Positions 5,826-13,891 of a stretch of DNA of 13,891 bases are shown one piece after another. Made by a program: the position numbers and the translations under genes. How positions within the stretch are numbered: the first letter of the stretch is position 1; each line of letters opens with the position of its first letter. This DNA is from Verrucomicrobiota bacterium (GTDB lineage Bacteria; Verrucomicrobiota; Verrucomicrobiia; Opitutales; Opitutaceae), in NCBI GenBank assembly GCA_023430565.1, contig JAEZAD010000158.1:1-13891 (forward strand). The letters run 5' to 3'. Below the pieces are notes generated by a model. It was not told the DNA's origin and ran no database searches. It worked only from the letters and a program-made list of their open reading frames with translations.

Positions 5826-7532
5826 TCAAACCGACCATTCGAAAGAGGTATTTTGCTCGATCTCGTCGATGGTGGTGAGGCCGAGCAGGACTTTTTTCAG
5901 GCCGTCGTAGCGGAGAGGGCGGTAGCCGACCTTGGCGGCGGCCCGGGTGATTTCCTGGGCGCTGCGACCTTCGGAGATGAGCGTGCGGATTTCCTCGGTG
6001 ATGAGGACGAGTTCGTGAAAGGCGATGCGGCCCTTGTAGCCGGAACCGCGGCAGGCGGGGCAGCCGCGGCCGCGGTAGAACGGGACGTTGGTCAGACCTT
6101 CGTCGAGGAAGTAGCGGCGGAGGACTTCGGGGGAGGGCTGGTAGGCTTCCTTGCAGTTGTCGCAAATGCGGGCGGCGAGGCGTTGCGCGAGGACGCCGAT
6201 GACGGACGGGGCGACCATGTAGGATTCGACGCCGATTTCGAGGAGGCGGACGATGGCTTGCGCGGCGGTGTTGGTGTGGAGGGTGGCGAAAACGATGTGG
6301 CCGGTGAGGGCGGCCTCGGTGGCGATCTTGGCGGTTTCGAGGTCGCGGATTTCGCCGATGAGGATGACATCGGGATCCTGGCGCATGAGGGCGCGCAGGA
6401 TGGTGGAGAACTTCAGGTCGATGTGGGCGTTGACCTGGCTTTGATTCACGCCGGACAGCTGGATTTCGATCGGGTCCTCGATGGTGGAGATGTTGACGGC
6501 GGGTGTGTTGATCTCGTGGAGGGCGGCGTAGAGGGTCGTCGTTTTGCCGGAGCCGGTGGGGCCGGTGACGAAGATGATGCCGTTGGGGTTTTGGATGAGG
6601 CGCTTGAACGGCTGGAGGATGGTCTGGGAGATCATCATCTTATCCAGCGTGAGCATCGATTTCTTGCCGGTCATCGCGAGGATGCGAACGACGGCTTTTT
6701 CGCCATACGCCGAGGGGATCGTGGAGACGCGGAAGTTGGCGGTCTGGCTGCCGATCGGCATGGAGAACCGGCCGTCCTGGGGGAAGCGCGTTTCGGCGAT
6801 GTTGAGGCCGCAGAGGATTTTCAGTCGCGAGATGAGGGCGCGGTGGAGCTTGCGGGAGTAGGTGAGGATTTCGCGGAGGTTGCCGTCGATGCGGAAGCGG
6901 ATGCGGCAGATGGTTTCCTGGGCCTCGATGTGGAGATCGGTGGCGCGCTCGCGCAGGGCGAAGTAGATGATCTCGTCGAGGATTTCGGTGAGGGAGTTGT
7001 TCTCGGCGAGCGAGGCGAGTTTGTCGCCGGCGGATTCGGAGCGGTCGAAGAGGCTGGAGTGCTCGAGTTCGCTGAGGCTCTCCTCGATGTTCTTCTCGGT
7101 GCAGTAGTGGATCGCGATGGCATCCTCGATTTCGCGCGGGAGGGCGAAGACGGGGCTGAGGGGGATTTGGGCGATCTGGCTGAGGCGCTTGACGAGATCG
7201 GCGTCCCCGGGGTTGGCCATCGATACGGTGAGGACGCCGTTGAGAACGTAGAGGCCGATGGCCTTGGTTTTCTTGGCGATCTCGATGGGGATTTTTTCGA
7301 TGGCTTCGTCGGTGATGACGGAGGCGAAAGGGTCGACGTAGGCGACCTCGAAGGAGTCGGCCCAGAGTTTGCAGGCGTCGTCCTTGGGCAGGATCTTGTC
7401 GTCGATGAGCGACTGGAGCAGCTCGAGGCTGACGCCGTGGCGTTCGACGAGCGCGGCGAGTTCCTGGACGTAGTCGAAGTCCGGGCGGCGGCGGATGCTC
7501 GCGAGGAACTGGCTACTTTTTGGATTTAACAC
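5826..7532 (-). CDS. GspE/PilB-type secretion or pilus ATPase
   Basis: Hexameric motor ATPase of the type II secretion / type IV pilus assembly family, acting on the cytoplasmic face of the inner membrane. The 568-residue product has an N-terminal GspE-N-like region (about 20-150). It is followed by the ATDLHIE Asp box (197-203), Walker A GPTGSGKT (324-331), Walker B LIGEIRD (391-397), the His box ending TLHTN (417-421), and a zinc site with C457, C460, C491 and C494. The zinc tetracysteine favours GspE/PilB over PilT. The start is a GTG inside the end of the small upstream gene (20-base overlap); no Shine-Dalgarno sequence is seen. No other pilus or secretion genes lie in the window, so which machine it drives is unknown. 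Signalling genes surround it, so its activity or expression may be linked to the phosphorelay. Confidence 0.93.
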   Translation of the reverse strand: MLNPKSSQFLASIRRRPDFDYVQELAALVERHGVSLELLQSLIDDKILPKDDACKLWADSFEVAYVDPFASVITDEAIEKIPIEIAKKTKAIGLYVLNGVLTVSMANPGDADLVKRLSQIAQIPLSPVFALPREIEDAIAIHYCTEKNIEESLSELEHSSLFDRSESAGDKLASLAENNSLTEILDEIIYFALRERATDLHIEAQETICRIRFRIDGNLREILTYSRKLHRALISRLKILCGLNIAETRFPQDGRFSMPIGSQTANFRVSTIPSAYGEKAVVRILAMTGKKSMLTLDKMMISQTILQPFKRLIQNPNGIIFVTGPTGSGKTTTLYAALHEINTPAVNISTIEDPIEIQLSGVNQSQVNAHIDLKFSTILRALMRQDPDVILIGEIRDLETAKIATEAALTGHIVFATLHTNTAAQAIVRLLEIGVESYMVAPSVIGVLAQRLAARICDNCKEAYQPSPEVLRRYFLDEGLTNVPFYRGRGCPACRGSGYKGRIAFHELVLITEEIRTLISEGRSAQEITRAAAKVGYRPLRYDGLKKVLLGLTTIDEIEQNTSFEWSV

Positions 7533-7746
7533 GGCGGCGCGGCGTCTGCGCTTTGAACAGCTTGCCGATTTCGGTCTGGTCGAGCTTTTCCATCGCGAAG
7601 GAGGCGGCGGCGCGCTCGATCTCCAATTCCTGGAGCATCTGGGGCAGCGAGTAGCGAACTTCGGCGATGGTGGACAGGGGGACGGGCGGCGCGGGCGGGG
7701 GATGGTGGGTGGGGCTCATTCGCTGGAAGGGAAGGGGGCGCGTCAC
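7513..7746 (-). CDS. Small basic protein between receiver and ATPase, unknown function
   Basis: I do not recognise this 77-residue product. The first 25 residues are proline-rich (HHPPPAPPVP). The middle (about 26-67) looks helical, with LPQMLQELEIERAAASFAME, and the C-terminus is strongly basic (RRRVKSKK). There is no membrane segment or signal peptide. The GTG at 7746 gives a GTGA overlap with the receiver stop, matching the coupling style of the operon. An ATG at 7719 would give 68 residues and cannot be excluded. The gene overlaps the ATPase start by 20 bases. Its tight position argues that it is real and functionally tied to the receiver or the ATPase. No function is assigned. Confidence 0.65.
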   Translation of the reverse strand: MTRPLPFQRMSPTHHPPPAPPVPLSTIAEVRYSLPQMLQELEIERAAASFAMEKLDQTEIGKLFKAQTPRRRVKSKK

Positions 7747-8132
7747 TCTTCGGTTTCGAAGCAGCTCTCGATTGTCTCGGTGAGGGCGCGGGCGATTTCT
7801 TCCTTCGGGGTATCCTTGCGGATGTAGTTGGCCGCGCCGAGGGAGAGGGCTTCGTCGATGCTCTGGCGGTTGACGATCGAGGTGAGCATGATGACGACGC
7901 AGTCCGGATCGACGGCTTTCAGGTTTCGCAGCGTGGCGAGGCCGTCCATGATGGGCATGGAGATATCGAGGAGGACGAGGTCGGGGTTTTCGCGCTCGTA
8001 AGCGGCCAGAGCCTCCTGGCCGTTGCCGGCTTCGACGATATTCGAGGCTCCGAGCTGTTTGAGGATGAGGCCGACGAATTTGCGGATGTGCGGTTCGTCG
8101 TCGACGAGCAGGATGGTCCCTTGAAAATTCAT
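7743..8132 (-). CDS. CheY-like single-domain response regulator
   Basis: Stand-alone receiver domain of 129 residues with no output domain. The acidic pocket is D11/D12, the phosphoacceptor is D56 in LVLLDISMP (52-60), the switch Thr is T84 and the conserved Lys is K106 (YIRKDTP). All receiver residues are present, so it should be phosphorylatable. The start overlaps the kinase stop by four bases (ATGA, 8129-8132), which sets the start codon even though the frame is open further upstream. Lacking a DNA-binding domain, it probably signals by protein contact or acts as a relay or phosphate sink. In this operon the likely targets are the ATPase or the small protein next to it; this is inference. 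Confidence 0.93.
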   Translation of the reverse strand: MNFQGTILLVDDEPHIRKFVGLILKQLGASNIVEAGNGQEALAAYERENPDLVLLDISMPIMDGLATLRNLKAVDPDCVVIMLTSIVNRQSIDEALSLGAANYIRKDTPKEEIARALTETIESCFETEE

Positions 8133-9268
8133 GAGGCGAGGGGAAGCGTGACCCGGAATTCGCAGCCGCCGCCGGGAAGGTTCTCGGCGACGATCGTGCC
8201 GCGGTGAGCCTCGACGATTTTGCGGCAGATGGCGAGGCCCAAGCCGGTGCTCTTTTCGCCGCCGGTGGGTTGGACGGAAAGGCGGCCGAAATCCTTGAAG
8301 AGCCGGTCGCGTTCGTTTTCGGGGATGCCGGGGCCCTGGTCTTTCACGCCGAAGCTGCACTGGCGGTCGTCGGCGTGGAGCTCGACAGTGATCTTCGAAC
8401 CGGGCGGCGAATATTTCACGGCGTTGCTCAGGAGATTGTTGATGACCTGCTGGATTTTCGCGGCGTCGATGGCGACCTGCGGCGGCGGCGAGGGCGGGGT
8501 GAAGGCGATCTGCGTGTTTTTTTTGGCGGCGTCGATATTGGCGAGGTAGACGGCCTTGCCGATCAGGTCGGCGACGTCGTGGGGCTCGGGGGTGATCTTG
8601 AGCTCGCCGGATTCGATGGTGGCGACGTCGAGGAGCTCGTTGACCATGGTGAGCATCGACTGGCTGGCGGTGTGAATGGTGTTGATGAGGTCGAGCTGGT
8701 CGGGCGTGAGGTCGCCGACGACGCCGTCGCGCAGGAATTCGGCGAGGCCGCGAATGGAGGCGAGGGGGTTGCGCAGGTCGTGCGCGGCCATGCCGAGGAA
8801 ACGGTTCTTGGCGGCGTTGGCCTTGCTAAGTTGTTCGACGAGCATCTTCTGCTGCTCGGCGAGGAGCTGGCTGTGGAGGTGGGTGCGGATGCGGGCGACG
8901 ACTTCGCGGGTTTGAAACGGTTTCGGCAGGTAATCCACGCCGCCGGCGGAGAGGCCCTCGATGACGTCCTCGGACTCGTTTTTAGCGGTGATGAAGACGA
9001 TGGGCGCGCAGTCGTCGCCGTGCTGGCGCTTGAGCGCTCTGCAGGTTTCGAAGCCATTGATGCCGGGCATCATCACGTCGAGGAGGACGAGGTTGGGCTT
9101 GAATTCCGGATACACTTCGAGGGCGCGTTCGCCGGAGTCGGCTTCGGCGAGCGCGTAGCCCTGCTTTTTCAAGATGCCGCTCAGGATGCGGATGTTGAGG
9201 CGGTCGTCGTCGACGATGAGGATGCGCCGGCCGGTGAGATCAGGGGCGGAGGATTGGGGTTGCTCCAT
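8129..9268 (-). CDS. Receiver-histidine kinase (REC-HisKA-HATPase)
   Basis: Soluble sensor-type kinase with an N-terminal receiver and no membrane segment. From Met at 9268 it has 379 residues. The receiver has D20-D22, phosphoacceptor D64 in LVLLDVMMP (60-68), T94 and K116. A helical linker (about 130-155) leads to the HisKA H-box AAHDLRNPLASI with H163. The ATPase domain shows the N-box NNLLSNAVKYSP (277-288), G1 DQGPGIP (310-316) and G2 GLGLAI (342-347). The frame is open to an ATG at 9331, but those 21 extra residues look unconserved, so I prefer 9268. Neither start has a clear Shine-Dalgarno sequence. It is the first gene of the minus-strand operon and diverges from metK. Input probably comes through the receiver. 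Confidence 0.93.
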   Translation of the reverse strand: MEQPQSSAPDLTGRRILIVDDDRLNIRILSGILKKQGYALAEADSGERALEVYPEFKPNLVLLDVMMPGINGFETCRALKRQHGDDCAPIVFITAKNESEDVIEGLSAGGVDYLPKPFQTREVVARIRTHLHSQLLAEQQKMLVEQLSKANAAKNRFLGMAAHDLRNPLASIRGLAEFLRDGVVGDLTPDQLDLINTIHTASQSMLTMVNELLDVATIESGELKITPEPHDVADLIGKAVYLANIDAAKKNTQIAFTPPSPPPQVAIDAAKIQQVINNLLSNAVKYSPPGSKITVELHADDRQCSFGVKDQGPGIPENERDRLFKDFGRLSVQPTGGEKSTGLGLAICRKIVEAHRGTIVAENLPGGGCEFRVTLPLAS

Positions 9269-9384
9269 CGGGGATGGCGTCGTCGACACGGCGGAAAAGT
9301 GGCGGAAGGTTTGGGCGCAGCGGAGACGCATGCAAGGGCGCAGTTGGGCGGGGATGAAGGGCGTAGTCCGTGCGGTGCGGAATT

Positions 9385-9414
9385 TTGCATCACGGAATAG
9401 GAATACGTTGATAT
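9385..9414 (+). promoter_or_regulatory. Candidate metK promoter in divergent intergenic region
   Basis: The 195-base gap between the kinase gene (-) and metK (+) has one AT-richer patch, about 9381-9418. TTGCAT (9385-9390) could serve as a -35 box and TGATAT (9409-9414) as a weak -10 box with an 18-base spacer. The -10 match is poor (3 of 6). I see no convincing SAM riboswitch or terminator in the gap. A promoter for the minus-strand operon must also lie here or nearby but is not recognisable. Confidence 0.25.
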
Positions 9415-9463
9415 TTGCACTTGCCTGCCCTTGGCGGTGCGTGTTGTTGTCGCGGCTCCCCTT

Positions 9464-10636
<1,173 letters not shown>

Positions 10637-10657
10637 CGCCAGTCTCTTAACAACATC

Positions 10658-12088
10658 ATGCCCACTTCCTCCGCCACCGCCGACAAGGCGCCGAACTACC
10701 TCGTCAAAGACATCTCGCTCGCCGATTGGGGCCGTAAGGAGATCTCGATCGCCGAACACGAAATGCCGGGCCTGATGGCCGTGCGGAAGAAGTTCGGTCC
10801 GTCGAAGCCGCTCGCCGGCGTGCGCATTACGGGATCGTTGCACATGACGATCCAGACCGCGGTGCTGATCGAGACGCTCACGGAGCTCGGCGCCGACGTG
10901 CGCTGGGCGTCGTGCAACATTTTCTCGACGCAGGACCATGCGGCGGCGGCGATCGCGAAAGCGGGCGTGCCGGTGTTCGCGTGGAAGGGCGAGACGCTGG
11001 AGGAATACTGGGATCTGACGTTCCACGCGATTTCGTTTCCGAACGGCAAAGGCCCGCAACTCGTCGTCGACGACGGCGGCGACGTGACGCTGCTGATCCA
11101 CAAAGGCTGCGAACTCGAGGAAGGTAGCGACTGGGTGAATACGCCGTCCGGCTCGCACGAGGAGCAGGTGATCAAGAATCTCCTGAAGAAAGTTCACGCG
11201 CAGGATCCCTTGCGCTGGACGACGCTCGCGAAGGAATGGCGCGGCGTTTCCGAGGAGACAACGACCGGCGTCCACCGGCTTTATCAGATGCTCGAGAAGG
11301 GCAAGCTGCGCGTGCCGGCGATCAACGTGAACGACTCGGTGACGAAGTCGAAATTCGACAATCTCTACGGTTGCCGCGAGTCGCTCGCCGACGGCCTCAA
11401 GCGCGCGACCGACGTGATGATCGCGGGCAAGGTCGCGTGCGTGTGCGGCTACGGCGACGTCGGCAAGGGCTCGGCGCATTCGCTGCGCGGTTTTGGCGCC
11501 CGCGTAATCGTGACCGAAATCGATCCGATCAATGCGCTGCAGGCGGCCATGGAAGGTTTCGAGGTCAACACGATCGAGTCCACGCTCGGCGTGGCGGACA
11601 TTTATGTGACGACGACCGGCAACAAGGACATCATCACGCTCGAGCACATGCGGAAGATGAAGGACCAGGCGATCGTCTGTAACATCGGCCACTTCGACAA
11701 CGAGATCCAGGTCGACCGGCTCAACCAATCCGACGCGAAGCGGACGAACGTGAAGCCCCAATACGATCTGTATACGTTCCCCGGCGGCCCGAGCATCTAC
11801 CTGCTTGCGGAAGGCCGGCTCGTGAACCTTGGCTGCGCGACGGGGCATCCGTCCTTCGTCATGTCGAACAGCTTCACGAACCAGACGCTCGCGCAGCTCG
11901 ATCTTTGGAAGAACAAGGACACTTACGCGATCGGCGTGTATCGGCTGCCGAAGCACCTCGACGAGGAAGTCGCGCGGCTGCACCTGGAGAAAATCGGCGC
12001 GAAGTTGACGACGCTGACGAAGGATCAAGCCGATTACCTCGGCGTGCCGGTCGAAGGCCCTTACAAGCCGGATCACTACCGGTATTGA
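10658..12088 (+). CDS. ahcY: Adenosylhomocysteinase (SAH hydrolase)
   Basis: NAD-dependent cytoplasmic enzyme that splits S-adenosylhomocysteine into adenosine and homocysteine, relieving product inhibition of SAM-using methyltransferases. The 476-residue product has the substrate domain at the N-terminus (GSLHMTIQTAVLIETL from 59), the DVGKGSA-type NAD site within GYGDVGKG (264-271), and the C-terminal KPDHYRY that contacts NAD in the family. Its length fits the longer bacterial form rather than the shorter (about 430-residue) forms. It lies 21 bases after metK and just before a strong terminator, so the two are probably one transcript covering production of SAM and clearance of SAH. No SAH riboswitch fits in the gap. 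Confidence 0.97.
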   Translation: MPTSSATADKAPNYLVKDISLADWGRKEISIAEHEMPGLMAVRKKFGPSKPLAGVRITGSLHMTIQTAVLIETLTELGADVRWASCNIFSTQDHAAAAIAKAGVPVFAWKGETLEEYWDLTFHAISFPNGKGPQLVVDDGGDVTLLIHKGCELEEGSDWVNTPSGSHEEQVIKNLLKKVHAQDPLRWTTLAKEWRGVSEETTTGVHRLYQMLEKGKLRVPAINVNDSVTKSKFDNLYGCRESLADGLKRATDVMIAGKVACVCGYGDVGKGSAHSLRGFGARVIVTEIDPINALQAAMEGFEVNTIESTLGVADIYVTTTGNKDIITLEHMRKMKDQAIVCNIGHFDNEIQVDRLNQSDAKRTNVKPQYDLYTFPGGPSIYLLAEGRLVNLGCATGHPSFVMSNSFTNQTLAQLDLWKNKDTYAIGVYRLPKHLDEEVARLHLEKIGAKLTTLTKDQADYLGVPVEGPYKPDHYRY

Positions 12089-12114
12089 GGTTCGTGCTTG
12101 GTGGAAAAATTTCG

Positions 12115-12145
12115 GGCTCTGGGAGTTTCCCAGAGCCTTTTTTTT
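12115..12145 (+). terminator. Intrinsic terminator of metK-ahcY
   Basis: GGCTCTGGGA (12115-12124) and TCCCAGAGCC (12128-12137) form a perfect ten-base stem with a three-base GTT loop, followed directly by eight Ts (12138-12145). It begins 27 bases after the ahcY stop. This is a textbook Rho-independent terminator for the plus strand. Confidence 0.96.
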
Positions 12146-12287
12146 GTTCGCGCGGTCGAGCTGCGGAAGCGCTGAGCAAAAGGAAGGCGAATGAATCGGC
12201 GCCCTTCGCAGAGGTCCGATTTTTGCAGCTTGAACGAAACCGTCGCGCGTCAGATTCAGGGTTAGCTTTGTTTACGCGCCCCTGATC

Positions 12288-13583
12288 ATGTTTCTCCTGC
12301 TTCCGAACGTTCGCGCCCGCTGCGGTGCTTTGTCGCTGATGGTCGCGGTGCTGTTGGGATGGGGCTGCCAGCGGCAGGAGATCACGGCGGCGGCGAAGCC
12401 GGCGAAGGCGGCGCTCGTGGAGGCCTTGGACCGCTATGTGCCGGAGCCGATCGGGAACGCGTTCGAGGGCAAGCCGTGGATCTCGCACGTCAACATCGTC
12501 GACCTCGACCGCGACGGCCGGTCCGATGTTTTGGCCTGCGATGACAAGCTGCTGGCGGTCGTCTGGCTGCGCCAGGTTGCGCCGGGAAAGTTCGAGGAAA
12601 CCGCGCTGGCGACCGGGCTGTTGGCGCCGGTGCATGCGGAGGCGGTGGACATGGACGGCGACGGCGATCTCGACGTGCTGGTCGCGTGCATGGGCGAAGT
12701 GTTTCCCAACAACGACAAGATCGGCTCGGTCGTGATTCTGGAAAATGACGGACAGCAGCGTTTCACTTTGCGCGTCCTCATCGACCAAGTGACGCGCGTG
12801 AGCGATGTCCGCGCGGGCGATTTCAACGGCGACGGACGACTCGACCTGGCGGTCGCGCAGTTCGGCTACGATCAGGGGGAAATTCGCTGGATGGAAAATC
12901 TCGGCGGCTGGCAGTTCAAGAGTCACAACCTCCTGAATCTTTCCGGCGCGATCAATGTGTGCATCGCGGATCTGACCGGCGACGGAAAGTTGGATATTGT
13001 GGCGCTGGTGTCGCAGCAGTGGGAGGAGGTGTATTTGTTCGAGAATGACGGCCGGGGAAATTTCACGAACAAGATCATCTTCGGTTCGACGAACGAGGAT
13101 TACGGCAGCAGCGGCATCAGCCTGTGCGATTTGAACCGGGATGGCCGCCTTGACGTGCTTTATACCAACGGCGACGGCTTCGCTTATGCGGACCCGGGCT
13201 CGCGGCCGTGGCATGGGCTGCAGTGGCTGGAGAATCGCGGCGACGGGTTTTTTCGTTTTCAGCGGATCGGCAATCTCGCGGGGGCTTACAGTCCGGTGGG
13301 CGTCGATCTCGATGGCGACGGCGCGACGGACATTCTTTGCACGAGCGGGTTCAACGACTGGAGCAAACCGAACGCGACCTCGCTGGTGGCGTTCATGAAC
13401 GACGGGCACGAGAATTTTTCTCCGCACGTGCTGGCGTATGAACCGATCCAGCTCATCAGCTGCGCGGCGGCGGATCTCGACGGATCCGGCCGGCCCTCGC
13501 TCGTGACGGGAGGATTTCTTTCTTATCCGCCCTTCGACAAAATGAGCCGGATCACACTCTGGAAGCCGGCGCAGAAACCGTGA
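12288..13583 (+). CDS. Secreted VCBS/FG-GAP repeat protein, probable lipoprotein
   Basis: Exported protein of 431 residues built from FG-GAP/VCBS-type repeats that probably fold into a calcium-binding beta-propeller. Residues 11-26 form a hydrophobic signal followed by C27. The box LLGWGC is a poor match to the usual lipobox (Gly at -3, Trp at -2), so lipidation is likely but not certain. Calcium-loop motifs of the D-x-D/N-x-D-G-x-x-D kind recur at 72-80, 121-129, 178-186, 229-237, 281-289 and 340-348, with a degenerate seventh at 397-404 (DLDGSGRP). This spacing suggests a seven-bladed propeller. The molecular function is unknown; such domains usually mediate binding. A membrane-anchored TPR gene follows after 15 bases, so the pair may act together in the envelope. 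No clear Shine-Dalgarno sequence precedes the ATG. Confidence 0.85.
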   Translation: MFLLLPNVRARCGALSLMVAVLLGWGCQRQEITAAAKPAKAALVEALDRYVPEPIGNAFEGKPWISHVNIVDLDRDGRSDVLACDDKLLAVVWLRQVAPGKFEETALATGLLAPVHAEAVDMDGDGDLDVLVACMGEVFPNNDKIGSVVILENDGQQRFTLRVLIDQVTRVSDVRAGDFNGDGRLDLAVAQFGYDQGEIRWMENLGGWQFKSHNLLNLSGAINVCIADLTGDGKLDIVALVSQQWEEVYLFENDGRGNFTNKIIFGSTNEDYGSSGISLCDLNRDGRLDVLYTNGDGFAYADPGSRPWHGLQWLENRGDGFFRFQRIGNLAGAYSPVGVDLDGDGATDILCTSGFNDWSKPNATSLVAFMNDGHENFSPHVLAYEPIQLISCAAADLDGSGRPSLVTGGFLSYPPFDKMSRITLWKPAQKP

Positions 13584-13598
13584 GGCGTGAGCGGGCCG

Positions 13599-13891
13599 AT
13601 GAAACGACGCACGTGGATTTTTGCGATCGCGGGAGCGATCGGGATCGCGGTGCTCGTGGGCGTTGGGCCGCGGGTGTGGGAGAGCACAGTGACGCTAGCC
13701 CGTCATCGGCCGGCGCCGCCGGCGTTGGAAACGCTTCCGGGGGAAGCGCAGGACCGGATTTATGCGGCGGACCGCACCGCGCAAAGCCTGTGGCGCTCGC
13801 GCGACGGGATGGCGGATCTCGCGCGTCTTTATCAGGCGAACGGATTTTTCGAGGAGGCGCTCGCTTGTTACGAAGGCTTGCGGGCGGTCGA
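13599..13891 (+). CDS. Membrane-anchored TPR protein (5' part only)
   Basis: The reading frame is open from the ATG at 13599 to the window end, giving 97 codons with no stop, so the gene is truncated by the window. Residues 1-5 (MKRRT) are basic and residues about 6-24 (WIFAIAGAIGIAVLVGVG) form a membrane anchor or uncleaved signal. Residues about 70-97 look like a tetratricopeptide repeat: LARLYQANGFFEEALACYEG has the expected small residues and aromatic. An in-frame GTG at 13587 would add four residues. It starts 15 bases after the VCBS gene stop, so the two are probably co-transcribed. TPR next to VCBS proteins is a recurring pairing as I recall it; no specific function can be given from this fragment. 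Confidence 0.7.
   Translation, partial: MKRRTWIFAIAGAIGIAVLVGVGPRVWESTVTLARHRPAPPALETLPGEAQDRIYAADRTAQSLWRSRDGMADLARLYQANGFFEEALACYEGLRAV

Noticed and set aside
5697..7529. A 610-residue open frame on the plus strand opposite the ATPase
   Set aside because: It is antisense to a gene with clear Walker and zinc motifs. Its product is a low-complexity run of Gly, Asp, Glu and Val, as expected from the complement of GC-rich codons.
10637..10657. SAH riboswitch before ahcY
   Set aside because: The metK-ahcY gap is only 21 bases, too short for any known SAH-sensing RNA.
12146..12287. Promoter for the VCBS gene
   Set aside because: TTGAAC at 12230-12235 resembles a -35 box, but the sequence 17 bases downstream (GATTCA) is a poor -10 box. 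I see no supportable promoter.
11874..13427. A 517-residue minus-strand open frame spanning the ahcY end, the terminator and the VCBS gene
   Set aside because: It crosses a strong plus-strand terminator and lies opposite two well-supported genes; its composition is that of a shadow frame.

Overview
This 13.9 kb, GC-rich window reads as ordinary bacterial chromosome from a diderm (Gram-negative-type) organism. It has signal peptides, periplasmic glucan genes and a secretion/pilus ATPase. The style of several genes suggests the Verrucomicrobia, probably Opitutales/Opitutaceae: a type-4 uracil-DNA glycosylase with a Trp in the third Fe-S cysteine position, a VCBS/FG-GAP protein followed by a TPR protein, weak or absent Shine-Dalgarno sites, and dispersed short palindromes. 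That placement is inference from recalled family features, not a search result.

Region 1 (1-5228, + strand) is a probable operon: uracil-DNA glycosylase, opgG, an unrecognised 226-residue tail-anchored protein, and opgH. OpgG and OpgH make osmoregulated periplasmic beta-glucans. OpgH is the inner-membrane glucosyltransferase and OpgG acts on the glucan in the periplasm. OpgH here lacks the long cytoplasmic N-terminus of the E. coli protein, and the 226-residue gene between the two may supply it as a separate polypeptide. A structured intergenic element sits in front of opgH, and one arm of a dispersed repeat lies inside it.

Region 2 (5229-5431) separates convergent genes. It holds a near-perfect 31-bp-arm inverted repeat; its right arm is almost identical to the single arm upstream of opgH.

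Region 3 (5432-9268, - strand) is a tightly packed operon. In transcription order it encodes a receiver-histidine kinase, a stand-alone CheY-like receiver, a small basic protein, a GspE/PilB-type ATPase and a stand-alone Hpt protein. The first four genes overlap at their starts and stops. Together they contain every part of a His-Asp-His-Asp phosphorelay, built around a secretion or pilus motor ATPase.

Region 4 (9269-12145) begins with a divergent promoter region, then metK and ahcY, the SAM-making and SAH-hydrolysing enzymes of the activated methyl cycle. It is closed by a textbook intrinsic terminator.

Region 5 (12146-13891, + strand) encodes a secreted, probably lipid-anchored, VCBS/FG-GAP beta-propeller protein and the start of a membrane-anchored TPR protein that runs off the window.
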